A stretch of 33,225 nucleotides of DNA from Ohtaekwangia sp. (GTDB lineage: Bacteria > Bacteroidota > Bacteroidia > Cytophagales > Cyclobacteriaceae): assembly GCA_021155195.1 (NCBI GenBank), contig JAJNPV010000047.1:1-33225 (forward strand), written 5' to 3'. Positions 1-7,554 of this stretch are shown piece by piece; position 1 is the first letter of the stretch, and every line of letters begins with the position of its first letter. The notes beneath the pieces are model-generated. The model had not been told where the DNA came from. It made no database searches and worked only from the letters and a program-made list of their open reading frames with translations. A program made the translations under genes and the position numbers.

Positions 1-1
1 C

Positions 2-178
2 ATTAGTTGGTATGTGATGAGTAAATGGCTGGAGGAATTTTCTTATCGCATCGATGTGGATGGTTGGACACTTGCCTTGGCTGCGCTCATTGCCATTAGC
101 ATTTCAATAATAACGGTAAGTTATCAAAGTATAAAAGCAGCCGTTGTAAACCCGGTTGAAAGTTTGAGATCAGAGTAA
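2..178 (+). CDS. ABC transporter permease, FtsX/MacB-like, C-terminal fragment
   Basis: This is the 3' end of a gene that begins before the window. The 58 readable codons encode one hydrophobic segment (around LALAALIAISISIITVSY) followed by a short cytoplasmic tail ending in NPVESLRSE and a TAA stop. Bacteroidota permeases of the FtsX/MacB family typically end with 'NPVxSLRxE' after the last transmembrane helix, so I read this as the last helix of such an inner-membrane permease. The substrate cannot be deduced from the fragment. No hairpin followed by a T-run lies directly after the stop. Confidence 0.75.
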   Translation: MSWYVMSKWLEEFSYRIDVDGWTLALAALIAISISIITVSYQSIKAAVVNPVESLRSE

Positions 179-447
179 CTTTTGCTGCACTGCAACAATT
201 TCAAGTCTTATACGTCTCGAAAGAAACCCACCTTATGAAGGCAGCATCGTCTCTCGCAGAGGACGATGCGCAATTGAGGTTTCCCCAAAAGGCAACCAAA
301 CTGATTCTAAGGGCGGAATTTTGAGGATTTTATTTTTTAGCCCTTCCCATCTAAATCTTTTAAGTAAATTCGTTAGCTCAAGGCAACCCTTTTATTTTTT
401 ATTCCGTCCCGTGTAAGTCCTGTTTAACCTAACGCCTGGAACTGTTT
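179..447. other. Intergenic region with branched hairpins upstream of the sigma-factor gene
   Basis: This 269-bp gap has no convincing ORF. It holds a possible branched RNA fold. GAAACC at 223-228 can pair with GGTTTC at 278-283, enclosing a small CCTT-ATG-AAGG hairpin (231-241) and a strong hairpin. The strong one has an 8-bp stem (GCATCGTC 244-251 / GACGATGC 262-269) extended by CTC/GAG around a GCA triloop. No T-run follows, so it is not a standard terminator. The last 60 bp hold a candidate ECF promoter. I do not recognise a known riboswitch here. Confidence 0.45.
385..408 (+). promoter_or_regulatory. Candidate ECF-sigma promoter (autoregulatory)
   Basis: AACC at 385-388 and CGTC at 405-408 are separated by a T-rich spacer, giving 17 nt between AAC and CGTC. 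This resembles the AAC / CGTC elements common in ECF-sigma promoters. It would start transcription around 414-418, about 30 nt upstream of the sigma-factor ATG. Autoregulation is inferred from position and motif only. Confidence 0.45.
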
Positions 448-990
448 ATGCACTTGTTGATACAAGGATGCAAGCGTAATGATCGCGATAGTCAGCGGCT
501 GCTGTATCAGCATTATTACTCGTATGCCTTAAGTATTTGCATTCGCTATTCCAGAAATGTGGCTGAAGCTAAGGAAGTTGTTAATGACGGGTTTATGAAA
601 GTGTTCTCAAAAATAGATCAGTATAATTCCGATTCTCCCTTTAAAGGGTGGATGCGAAAAATTATGATCAACGCTTCCATTGATCAATACCGCAAGGAAT
701 TGAAACATCAGCATCAGGAGTCGTTGACACTAGTACAGACAGCCGATACCCAGCCACAGGCTGTATCCAATCTTTCGCACGAAGAGCTCATTGGATTGAT
801 ACAAAAACTTTCGCCAGCGTACCGGGCAGTCTTTAATTTATATGTGATTGATGGTTTTACCCATCCAGAAATCGGAAAGATGTTGAAAATTTCTATCGGC
901 ACATCAAAATCAAATTTGCTGAAAGCCAGAGAAAACCTTAGAAGAATGCTAGGGGAGATGAATAAGATATCGTATGGAAAAACTAACTGA
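448..990 (+). CDS. RNA polymerase sigma factor, ECF subfamily (sigma-70 family)
   Basis: This 180-residue protein is the usual size for an ECF sigma factor and would direct RNA polymerase to a small regulon. Region sigma2 covers about residues 13-80 (YQHYYSYALSICIRYSRNVAEA, then the conserved FKGWMRKIMINASIDQYRK part of region 2.4). Region sigma4 covers about 112-170 and includes the helix-turn-helix FTHPEIGKMLKISIGTSKSNL. The start is the first ATG after an in-frame TAA at 430-432. The gene overlaps the next one by 17 nt, so the two are almost certainly co-transcribed and translationally coupled. The partner looks like its membrane anti-sigma regulator. The target genes are not known; the following lipoprotein, YceI and DUF5777 genes are candidates. 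Confidence 0.93.
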   Translation: MHLLIQGCKRNDRDSQRLLYQHYYSYALSICIRYSRNVAEAKEVVNDGFMKVFSKIDQYNSDSPFKGWMRKIMINASIDQYRKELKHQHQESLTLVQTADTQPQAVSNLSHEELIGLIQKLSPAYRAVFNLYVIDGFTHPEIGKMLKISIGTSKSNLLKARENLRRMLGEMNKISYGKTN

Positions 991-2206
991 TCAGGAGCTC
1001 GATTCACTTTTTAAAACTGCTGCTGAGGGTATCAAACCTGAGTACGAGGTTGCCGCGTGGGAAGGAATGAATGAGCGATTAAATGCTTCTGCTAAACCTC
1101 CCTTAATTTGTAACAAATGGCTTCCACTTTCCCTTTTAGGGTTGATTATCTTTTCAGGCGGTGTGTGGCTAGGGTACACACTAAGCAACTCCTCAATGCC
1201 TAATGTAAAAGAAAAGGCAGATCAAATCCTGATGGGAAGTAAAACTGTTAGCATTGATAAACAGAGTTTATCTAAAAAAACAGAATTACGACAAGAAGAA
1301 AGAGAAACCGATGATGTAAATAAGATTTTGAATTCTGATAAAAACTTGCATTCCCATCAACTTCAGAACCATCAACCAAAAACACGTGATGCAAAACAAA
1401 ATGCGAATGATCGGATTTCAGAGAATCAATCCGTTGATCAAATTGAATGGAATGGGCTGCAGAAAGATGGATTCGAAAATGTTTCGAATCTTCAGCAAGG
1501 CGAGACAACTAATAAATTAGTGTCACGCGAAGAATCAAAAAGGGATTCAAGTTCAATCGCAAAAAATGAATCCATACAAAATGCGGACTCAACTAATTTA
1601 ATTTCAGAACAGAATAACACTGAGAAAGCAAGGTTCACGAAAGGTCTCTTTATTCGCGGGTTAGCCTCTCCCGATTTTTCGTCTATCGATTTTGGTTCGG
1701 CTGGAGCAACTGGGAGCAACTATGCTTTACTGGTAGAGTATCAGTTTTCAAATCGTTGGTCTGTTTCAACCGGGGCTATCCGATCCTTTAAAAAGTATTC
1801 TTCAAATGGTGAGATAATCTATTCAGGTCGCAGGGCAGACAATCTGGATGGTGCTTGTCGCATTTTGGATATTCCCTTAACCCTCTATTATAGGTTAAAG
1901 CCATTATCCAAAATTTCTTTTTTTGCAGGAGCAGGGCTTTCCTCTTATATCATGCTGAGTGAAGACTATAGCTATATTATATATACAACTACTGGAGACC
2001 GGGTTTATTCAAAACAAGTTGAAAAAGAAAATAATGAATGGTTTAAAGTGCTTAATCTTTCGGTGGGCGTTCAATATCAATTGAGCTCCAGATTGCATGT
2101 GCAGGCAGAACCTTTTTTGAAAGCTCCGTTGGCTGGAATGGGATATGGGGATGTTAGGTTATCCAGCCTCGGAGTTTTTTTTGGAGCAAGATATAAACTC
2201 AAATAA
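974..2206 (+). CDS. Membrane-anchored outer-membrane-barrel protein, probable anti-sigma partner
   Basis: This 410-residue protein has three parts. Residues 1-45 are a cytoplasmic-looking segment with the acidic/aromatic pattern (EVAAWEGMNERL) seen at the start of many Bacteroidota anti-sigma-like proteins. Residues 49-70 form one transmembrane helix (WLPLSLLGLIIFSGGVWLGY). A low-complexity Asn/Gln/Ser/Lys-rich linker runs to about residue 215, followed by a C-terminal domain of alternating aromatic beta strands (about 220-410: LLVEYQFSNRWSVSTGA, FFAGAGLSSYI, LNLSVGVQYQLSSRLHVQAEPF, LGVFFGARYKLK) typical of a small porin-like barrel. It overlaps the sigma-factor gene. I infer that the N-terminus binds the sigma factor and the C-terminus folds in or near the outer membrane; the anti-sigma role is not demonstrated by sequence. 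Confidence 0.7.
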   Translation: MEKLTDQELDSLFKTAAEGIKPEYEVAAWEGMNERLNASAKPPLICNKWLPLSLLGLIIFSGGVWLGYTLSNSSMPNVKEKADQILMGSKTVSIDKQSLSKKTELRQEERETDDVNKILNSDKNLHSHQLQNHQPKTRDAKQNANDRISENQSVDQIEWNGLQKDGFENVSNLQQGETTNKLVSREESKRDSSSIAKNESIQNADSTNLISEQNNTEKARFTKGLFIRGLASPDFSSIDFGSAGATGSNYALLVEYQFSNRWSVSTGAIRSFKKYSSNGEIIYSGRRADNLDGACRILDIPLTLYYRLKPLSKISFFAGAGLSSYIMLSEDYSYIIYTTTGDRVYSKQVEKENNEWFKVLNLSVGVQYQLSSRLHVQAEPFLKAPLAGMGYGDVRLSSLGVFFGARYKLK

Positions 2207-2207
2207 T

Positions 2208-3041
2208 ATGATAGCCAGAAAACTAAAAGCAATTGCTGGGATAGTTTGTTTAGTGTTATTTCTGATTTACTCGGGCTGTTCCAGTAATGATGAACCAAAA
2301 CCGGTGGATTGTGCCACCAGCGATCTGGCCATTTCACTAAGTACAAAGAGCAACCCAACAAGTTGCGGCACTACAGATGGCTCAATTAGTGTCACGGCAT
2401 CAGGGGGCTTGGCCCCATATCAGTTTAAATTGAATTCAGGTGCGTTGAGCAGCGTGGCTACCTTTTCAAGTCTGAGTTCGGGTACATTTACAATTTCTGT
2501 TTTAGACAAGAATGGCTGCGAGCGCGAACTAGCAGGCATTATTTTAACTGCACCAGCTGCCCCTTCGGCAGGAACTCCGGTTTTGGTGAGTCAAACTAAT
2601 TGCTCCAGTCCTAATGGTTCAATAACACTTAATGTTTCCGGTGGCACACCACCGTATCAATATAAGTTAGGGGACGGTGCCTTTGTTTCATCCTCTTCAT
2701 TCACGGGTTTAAAATCAGGTAATTATACGGTAACCGTTAAAGATGCTTCCAATTGTACTATAACTGTAAATAGTACCGTGGCCAGTCAAACCGGAGTCAG
2801 TTATGCAACGGATATTGCACCAATCCTTCAAACCAATTGCATTAAGTCAGGTTGCCACAATGGTGATAACGGGGCGGATAGAAACTGGAGTGTATTTAGC
2901 AATGTGCAGTCGAATGCACAAAGCATAAAAACACGAACGGGCAACAAGTCAATGCCTGCCGATATTGCACCTACCGGATTGCCTCAGGCACAGATTGATT
3001 TAATTGCCTGCTGGGTTGATTCGGGAGCATTAAATAATTAA
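2208..3041 (+). CDS. SprB-repeat lipoprotein with C-terminal c-type heme motif
   Basis: I place the start at ATG 2208 (277 residues), because it gives a clean lipoprotein signal: MIARKLK, a hydrophobic core, then the lipobox YSGC with Cys24. A longer in-frame ATG at 2145 would lie inside the preceding gene and spoil this signal. Residues about 50-105 and 130-185 are two SprB-type repeats (GSISVTASGGLAPYQFKL and GSITLNVSGGTPPYQYKL, each ending in a DxxxC strand). The C-terminus (about 198-277) resembles single-heme cytochrome domains: YATDIAPILQTNC, then CIKSGCH at 211-217 (a CX4CH heme motif), and KSMP with Met249 as possible distal ligand. It starts 1 nt after the previous stop. It is probably an envelope-anchored electron-transfer protein. 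Confidence 0.82.
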   Translation: MIARKLKAIAGIVCLVLFLIYSGCSSNDEPKPVDCATSDLAISLSTKSNPTSCGTTDGSISVTASGGLAPYQFKLNSGALSSVATFSSLSSGTFTISVLDKNGCERELAGIILTAPAAPSAGTPVLVSQTNCSSPNGSITLNVSGGTPPYQYKLGDGAFVSSSSFTGLKSGNYTVTVKDASNCTITVNSTVASQTGVSYATDIAPILQTNCIKSGCHNGDNGADRNWSVFSNVQSNAQSIKTRTGNKSMPADIAPTGLPQAQIDLIACWVDSGALNN

Positions 3042-3049
3042 CTCGTGCC

Positions 3050-3583
3050 ATGAGGGTATTGATTATTTTGATTTTCATGCTGCCATCGGTGATAAGCATG
3101 AGTCAAAAGTATTCGCTTGAAAAATCGAAAGTGGTTTTCTTTTCGGAAGCTGCTATTGAAAACATTGAAGCGACTAATACCAAATCAGCTAGCATTTTTA
3201 ATGTAACTACGAGTGAAATTGTGTTTTCGATTCCAATACCTGAATTTGAATTTGAAAAAGCACTCATGAAGGAACATTTTAATGAGACGTATCTTGAATC
3301 TGAAAAATATCCTAAGGCCTTATTTCAAGGCAAACTTTCCGGCTATAACTCACAGTCTAGTGCAGTGCAATCGGTTAACGGAATAGGCAAGCTTACCATT
3401 CATGGAGTTACCCGTGAAGTGGAGATTCCAGGATCGGTGGAGACGATCGATGGTAAGTTAATAGCCAAATCAAGATTTATGATTCACCTCAAGGATTATA
3501 AGGTTAAAATTCCAAAATTACTCTGGCAAAATATAGCCGAAGATGTTGAAGTGACTGTCGAATTTATTTATAAGCCTTTATGA
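3050..3583 (+). CDS. YceI family periplasmic protein
   Basis: This 177-residue protein begins with a signal peptide (MRVLIILIFMLPSVISMSQ). The rest has the YceI lipocalin-like pattern: an opening strand with SKVVFFSEAAIE, a central FEKALMKEHFNETYLESEKYP motif (the conserved 'hFxsxxFLdxxkyP' block), and the GVTREVEIPG strand before the C-terminal beta sheet. YceI proteins form a beta barrel that binds isoprenoid-type amphiphiles such as quinone-like molecules. It lies 8 nt after the heme lipoprotein and overlaps the next gene by 4 nt (ATGA), so the three are one operon. With the heme protein it suggests a redox or lipid-carrier module. The family assignment is secure; the ligand is unknown. 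Confidence 0.9.
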   Translation: MRVLIILIFMLPSVISMSQKYSLEKSKVVFFSEAAIENIEATNTKSASIFNVTTSEIVFSIPIPEFEFEKALMKEHFNETYLESEKYPKALFQGKLSGYNSQSSAVQSVNGIGKLTIHGVTREVEIPGSVETIDGKLIAKSRFMIHLKDYKVKIPKLLWQNIAEDVEVTVEFIYKPL

Positions 3584-4452
3584 GATTATTTACTTTGCTG
3601 TTTGTGTTCATAACAACTTTTTGTGTTGCGCAGGATGATCTATTAAAAGAGCTAAATCAAAGTGAATCCGGTAAACCAAATTTTGTCTCCTCAACTTTTA
3701 ATGGAAGTAGGCTTATCAATGGCCAAACTGTAGAGACCAGGAATGCCGGTGAGTTGGAATTTATTTTTGCCCATCGCTTTGGCAGAATCAATGATGGCAT
3801 CTATGAATTCTTTGGATTGGATCAGGCGTATGTGCGCATTGGGCTTGAGTATGGAATAACTGATCGGGTAGGAGTAGGCATAGGAAGAAACTCGTTTGAT
3901 AAAACGGTTGATACCTACCTGCGATATAAAGTGTTGAAACAATCCTCCAGTATGCCCATTACGCTTACTGCTTATGGAAATACGGGAGTAAAGTTCTCAC
4001 CTAAAAAAGAGGATGCAACTTTCGACATTGCTTTTCAGGATCGGGTGTCCTATGTAGGTCAGTTATTGATTGCAAGAAAATTTTCGCCTGCCATTTCTCT
4101 TCAACTTATGCCAACCTTTGTTCATAAGAATACGGTTGATCAGGCGATTGAGATCAATGATCAGTTTGCTATGGGAATTGGCGGCCGCGTAAAAGTGTCG
4201 CGCATGGTTTCTATCACCTCCGAGTATTACCATCGGTTCGATGTGCCTGAAAGTAATCCCTATCACAACTCGTTTGGTATAGGGGTTGATCTTGAAACCG
4301 GTGGTCATGTATTTCAAATCGTTCTTACGAATACCCGAGGCCTGACTGAACGCGCATTTATTACTGAAACTACCGGAGATTTTTTTGAAGGTGACCTTCA
4401 TTTAGGCTTTAACATTACGCGCAACTTTCAATTAAAAAAGACTCGCAAATAA
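3580..4452 (+). CDS. DUF5777 family beta-barrel protein
   Basis: This 290-residue protein has a signal peptide (MRLFTLLFVFITTFCVAQ). The mature part contains features I associate with DUF5777: STFNGSRLINGQTVET, ELEFIFAHRFGRINDGIYEFFGLDQAYVRIGLEYGITDRVGVGIGRN, and HVFQIVLTNTRGLTERAFI near the end. Alternating hydrophobic/polar strands throughout indicate an outer-membrane or periplasmic beta barrel. It overlaps the YceI gene by 4 nt. From memory, DUF5777 proteins often sit next to YceI and SprB/cytochrome-type lipoproteins in Bacteroidota, which fits this order. The molecular function is unknown. Confidence 0.82.
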   Translation: MRLFTLLFVFITTFCVAQDDLLKELNQSESGKPNFVSSTFNGSRLINGQTVETRNAGELEFIFAHRFGRINDGIYEFFGLDQAYVRIGLEYGITDRVGVGIGRNSFDKTVDTYLRYKVLKQSSSMPITLTAYGNTGVKFSPKKEDATFDIAFQDRVSYVGQLLIARKFSPAISLQLMPTFVHKNTVDQAIEINDQFAMGIGGRVKVSRMVSITSEYYHRFDVPESNPYHNSFGIGVDLETGGHVFQIVLTNTRGLTERAFITETTGDFFEGDLHLGFNITRNFQLKKTRK

Positions 4453-4506
4453 GATCGGAATTGATTCTGCTTTTATAGTTTTAGGTTTGTTTTCTTAGAA
4501 ACTGAA

Positions 4507-5901
4507 TTGCTACTCATTTCCGTCATTTTTTATTTAGTGCTAACCGTTGCAATCGGTTATTGGTCTTCGCGCAAGGTAAAAACCTCGGGCGATTTTATGT
4601 TAGCCGGTAGAAGCCTTCCACTACTATTAAGCTCCTCTGCATTATTCGCCACCTGGTTTGGTTCCGAAACTGTCTTCGGTGCTTCTTCCGAATTTTTGAA
4701 AGGGGGGATGTATGCTGTAATCGAAGATCCTTTTGGGGCTGCCCTTTGCCTTGTGTTATTCGGTTTCTTTTTTGCCCGGAAACTGTACTCCATGAATCTG
4801 CTTACGTTGGGTGATTTCTTTAAAGTGCGCTATGGAAGAAAAACCGAATTGGTTGCCAGTGTTTTTCTGGCGCCTCCGTATTTAGGATACATCGCTGCAC
4901 AGTTAGTGGCCATGGGGCTAATCTTAAATGTAGTAGCAGGTTTAGAAGTGTGGCAAGGAATTGTCATCTCTGCATTTGTAGTAACCTTCTACACGTATGT
5001 GGGTGGTATGTGGGCTATCTCTATTACTGATTTTATTCAGAGCATCATTATCATTGGTGGATTGTTAGTGCTTGCATTCACACTCTCTGAGAAAGCGGGT
5101 GGAGTAGGAACAATTTTATCGGAAGTGGAGCCCGATACTTTTCAGTTTTTCCCAAAAGCAGAGTTTAAAGAAATTGTAATCTATATAGCTGCATGGTCGG
5201 TGCTTGGCTTGGGTTCTATTCCTTCGCAAGATGTTTTTCAACGGGTTATGTCATCCAACTCGGTAAACACTGCGGTGCGTTCTTGTTTTATTGCTGCGGG
5301 ACTTTACCTCACGGTGGCTATGGTTCCCTTATTTATAAGCCTGTGCATTCGCCATCTATATCCAGATTTAATTACAGGCGATGCACAACTTGCACTGCCA
5401 AATGTAGTTCTGACTCATGCTACTCTTCCAATTCAAATTCTTTTTTTTGGATCGTTGCTATCAGCAATCATGAGTACCACAAGCTCAGCCATTCTGGCTC
5501 CTGCATCCATCTTTTCTGAAAATTTAATAAAGCCCTTATCGGGAGATCGATTTAATGACAAACAACTACTGGTAATCACCCGGCTTTCTGTGCTTGGTTT
5601 TAGTACACTGGCTACGGTAATGGCGTGCCTGCGGTCAAATATTTATGAACTTGTTAGGGAGTCTTCTGTGTTGAGTCTGGTATCTTTGTTCGCGCCCTTG
5701 GTATTTGGTCTTTATTGGAAGCGAGCCACAGGTAAAGGAGCCTTGTTAGCAATGGTGCTAGGCATACTTACCTGGGTGATTGCCAGGCAACTCGATTTAA
5801 GTTGGCCGAGTTTAATACCTGCCGTGTTGGTGAGTATTCTGGCAATGATAATGGGTAGTTTATTTTGGAAAGATAAAGAAGTGAAGCATGGTGAAAATTG
5901 A
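4507..5901 (+). CDS. Sodium:solute symporter (SSS family)
   Basis: This 464-residue inner-membrane protein has about 12-13 predicted hydrophobic helices. SSS hallmarks include the first helix followed by GYWSSRKVKTSGDFMLAGRSLP, then LFATWFGSETVFGASSEF (sodium/substrate site in helix 1), TYVGGMWAISITDFIQ in the middle, and LGLGSIPSQDVFQRVMSS. The substrate (proline, pantothenate, sugar or other) cannot be fixed from this. The start is a TTG at 4507, right after an in-frame TGA at 4504-4506. The first internal ATG would delete helix 1, so TTG is the best supported start. It overlaps the OsmC gene by 14 nt, which indicates co-transcription. Confidence 0.9.
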   Translation: MLLISVIFYLVLTVAIGYWSSRKVKTSGDFMLAGRSLPLLLSSSALFATWFGSETVFGASSEFLKGGMYAVIEDPFGAALCLVLFGFFFARKLYSMNLLTLGDFFKVRYGRKTELVASVFLAPPYLGYIAAQLVAMGLILNVVAGLEVWQGIVISAFVVTFYTYVGGMWAISITDFIQSIIIIGGLLVLAFTLSEKAGGVGTILSEVEPDTFQFFPKAEFKEIVIYIAAWSVLGLGSIPSQDVFQRVMSSNSVNTAVRSCFIAAGLYLTVAMVPLFISLCIRHLYPDLITGDAQLALPNVVLTHATLPIQILFFGSLLSAIMSTTSSAILAPASIFSENLIKPLSGDRFNDKQLLVITRLSVLGFSTLATVMACLRSNIYELVRESSVLSLVSLFAPLVFGLYWKRATGKGALLAMVLGILTWVIARQLDLSWPSLIPAVLVSILAMIMGSLFWKDKEVKHGEN

Positions 5902-6313
5902 AATCAATAGAGTGGATGACGACTTCCGCATGGAAGCGATTAATGAAAAAGGAAAGTCTATTTACATGGATGCTGGTGAAGCCGATGGGGGGCACGATTC
6001 AGGCCTGCGCCCCATGCAATTACTGCTTGCCGCCATGGGGGGATGCAGTGCGATTGATTTGATTCTCATCTTGCGTAAACAACGCGAGCCATTAACGGAT
6101 CTCAAGATAACCGTTACGGGTGAACGTGAGCAAGGTGTTGTGCCAGCCCTCTATACAGAAGTACACGCACACTTTAAATTGTTTGGCGATATCAATAAGG
6201 AAAAAGCCGAGCGAGCGGTTCAACTCTCTGTAGAGAAGTATTGTTCAGTGGCCAAGACGCTTGAAAAGTCTGCTGTTGTTACTCATAGTTTTGAAATTAT
6301 TAAGACCGCCTGA
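5888..6313 (+). CDS. OsmC/Ohr family peroxiredoxin-like protein
   Basis: This 141-residue cytoplasmic protein has the OsmC fold signature. A long helix region RPMQLLLAAMGGCSAIDLI carries Cys53, and KYCSVAKTLEKSA carries Cys119. These are the two conserved cysteines that reduce organic hydroperoxides in OsmC/Ohr proteins. It belongs to the short YhfA-like OsmC branch rather than classical Ohr, judged by the 'GGCSAIDLILIL' wording. Its ATG lies inside the end of the symporter gene and its TGA overlaps the ATG of metZ (ATGA), so translation of the three is linked. A role in thiol or peroxide defence is inferred from the family. Confidence 0.88.
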   Translation: MVKIEINRVDDDFRMEAINEKGKSIYMDAGEADGGHDSGLRPMQLLLAAMGGCSAIDLILILRKQREPLTDLKITVTGEREQGVVPALYTEVHAHFKLFGDINKEKAERAVQLSVEKYCSVAKTLEKSAVVTHSFEIIKTA

Positions 6314-7491
6314 TGGAAGAAAGAAATTTTGAAACGGATGCCATCCGTGCCCAAAGCGAACGTTCAGAAAATAAAGAACATTCCGTTCCCCTTTACTTAA
6401 CCTCCAGTTTTGTATTTGAAAATGCCGAGCATGCACGGGCTTTATTTGCCGATGAAGTGCAGGGAAATATTTACACCCGCTACTCAAACCCCAACAGCAA
6501 TGAGTTTATAGAAAAGATGTGCTTGTTGGAAGGAACCGAAGACGGTATTGCTACAGCATCCGGCATGGCTGCGATGTATGTGAGCATGGCTGCGTTATTA
6601 AAGTCGGGTGATCATATTCTTGCCTCACGTTCGGTGTTTGGTTCAACTCATCAAATTTTGAACACACTCTTTCCACGATTCAATATTTCCTATACGTATG
6701 CGAATATTGATGATCCCGCTTCGTGGGAAAGCAAAATTCAGAAGAACACCAAAATGATTTTTGTTGAAACGCCCTCTAATCCGGCCCTGGATATTATTGA
6801 TCTGGAGTGGTTAGGGAAGTTAGCGGCCAAACACAAATTGATTTTAAATGTGGACAATTGTTTTGCCACTCCATACTTACAAAACCCGGCTAAGTGGGGC
6901 GCACATTTAGTTACACATTCTGCTACCAAGTTTATTGATGGTCAGGGACGCGTGATTGGCGGAGCCATTTTAGGAACAAAAGAGTTAATTAAAGAGGTAC
7001 GCTACTTTGCACGCCACACAGGTCCGGCTATGTCGCCTTTCAATGCGTGGATACTTTCAAAAAGTTTAGAAACGTTGGCGGTGCGCATGGAACAGCATTG
7101 TAAAAATGCACATGCACTAGCGACTTATCTGGAAAGTAATACCCAGGTTGAAAAAGTAAAATATCCTTTTCTTGCTTCACACCCGCAACATGAGTTAGCC
7201 AAAAAGCAAATGCGCTTGGGTGGGGGAGTTGTATCTTTTGAAATAAAGGGCGGCATTGAGGGCGGCAGAAAATTTCTTAACGCACTTAAGATGTTATCGC
7301 ACTCCGCTAATCTTGGCGACACACGCAGTATTGCTACGCACCCGGCTTCGACTACTCATTCTAAACTAAGTGAAGAAGAACGGCAAGCGGTAGGTATTAC
7401 ACCTGGCTTGGTTCGGATTTCTGTTGGGTTAGAGAGTATTCAGGATATATTGAAGGACGTGGAGCAGGCTATAAAGGCGAGTGAGTTTTAG
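6313..7491 (+). CDS. metZ: O-succinylhomoserine sulfhydrylase-like PLP enzyme (trans-sulfuration family)
   Basis: This 392-residue enzyme belongs to the Cys/Met metabolism PLP family, which makes homocysteine from an acylated homoserine and sulfide. Visible residues are Y54 and R56 in IYTRYSNP (PLP phosphate contact from the neighbouring subunit), SGMAAM around residue 83, Asp181 in NVDNCFATPYLQ (pyridine nitrogen), and Lys206 in HSATKFIDGQGR (Schiff base). The DGQGRVIGGAI wording fits MetZ (O-succinylhomoserine sulfhydrylase) better than cystathionine gamma-synthase (usually 'GHSD'). It overlaps the OsmC gene by 1 nt and is the last gene of that run; a hairpin follows its stop. Confidence 0.87.
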   Translation: MEERNFETDAIRAQSERSENKEHSVPLYLTSSFVFENAEHARALFADEVQGNIYTRYSNPNSNEFIEKMCLLEGTEDGIATASGMAAMYVSMAALLKSGDHILASRSVFGSTHQILNTLFPRFNISYTYANIDDPASWESKIQKNTKMIFVETPSNPALDIIDLEWLGKLAAKHKLILNVDNCFATPYLQNPAKWGAHLVTHSATKFIDGQGRVIGGAILGTKELIKEVRYFARHTGPAMSPFNAWILSKSLETLAVRMEQHCKNAHALATYLESNTQVEKVKYPFLASHPQHELAKKQMRLGGGVVSFEIKGGIEGGRKFLNALKMLSHSANLGDTRSIATHPASTTHSKLSEEERQAVGITPGLVRISVGLESIQDILKDVEQAIKASEF

Positions 7492-7526
7492 TTTAGTCAA
7501 TCTGTATCCAAAGAGCAGATACTAAA
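7492..7526. terminator. Hairpin between convergent genes, possible terminator
   Basis: TTTAGT (7492-7497) pairs with ACTAAA (7521-7526), and ATCTG (7500-7504) with CAGAT (7516-7520), with a two-base CA bulge. The hairpin sits directly after the metZ stop and before the stop of the convergent CHAT-like gene. The following T-run is poor, so termination is only likely. Confidence 0.4.
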
Positions 7527-7554
7527 TTCACCTTCTATAACATTTTGGTAGGAT

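Noticed and set aside
244..269. Terminator of the ABC permease gene
   Set aside because: The stem is strong, but it is not followed by a T-run and lies 65 bp beyond the stop; it was kept as part of an unassigned fold.
2145..2207. Longer start for the SprB lipoprotein
   Set aside because: It lies within the preceding gene and would bury the lipoprotein signal.
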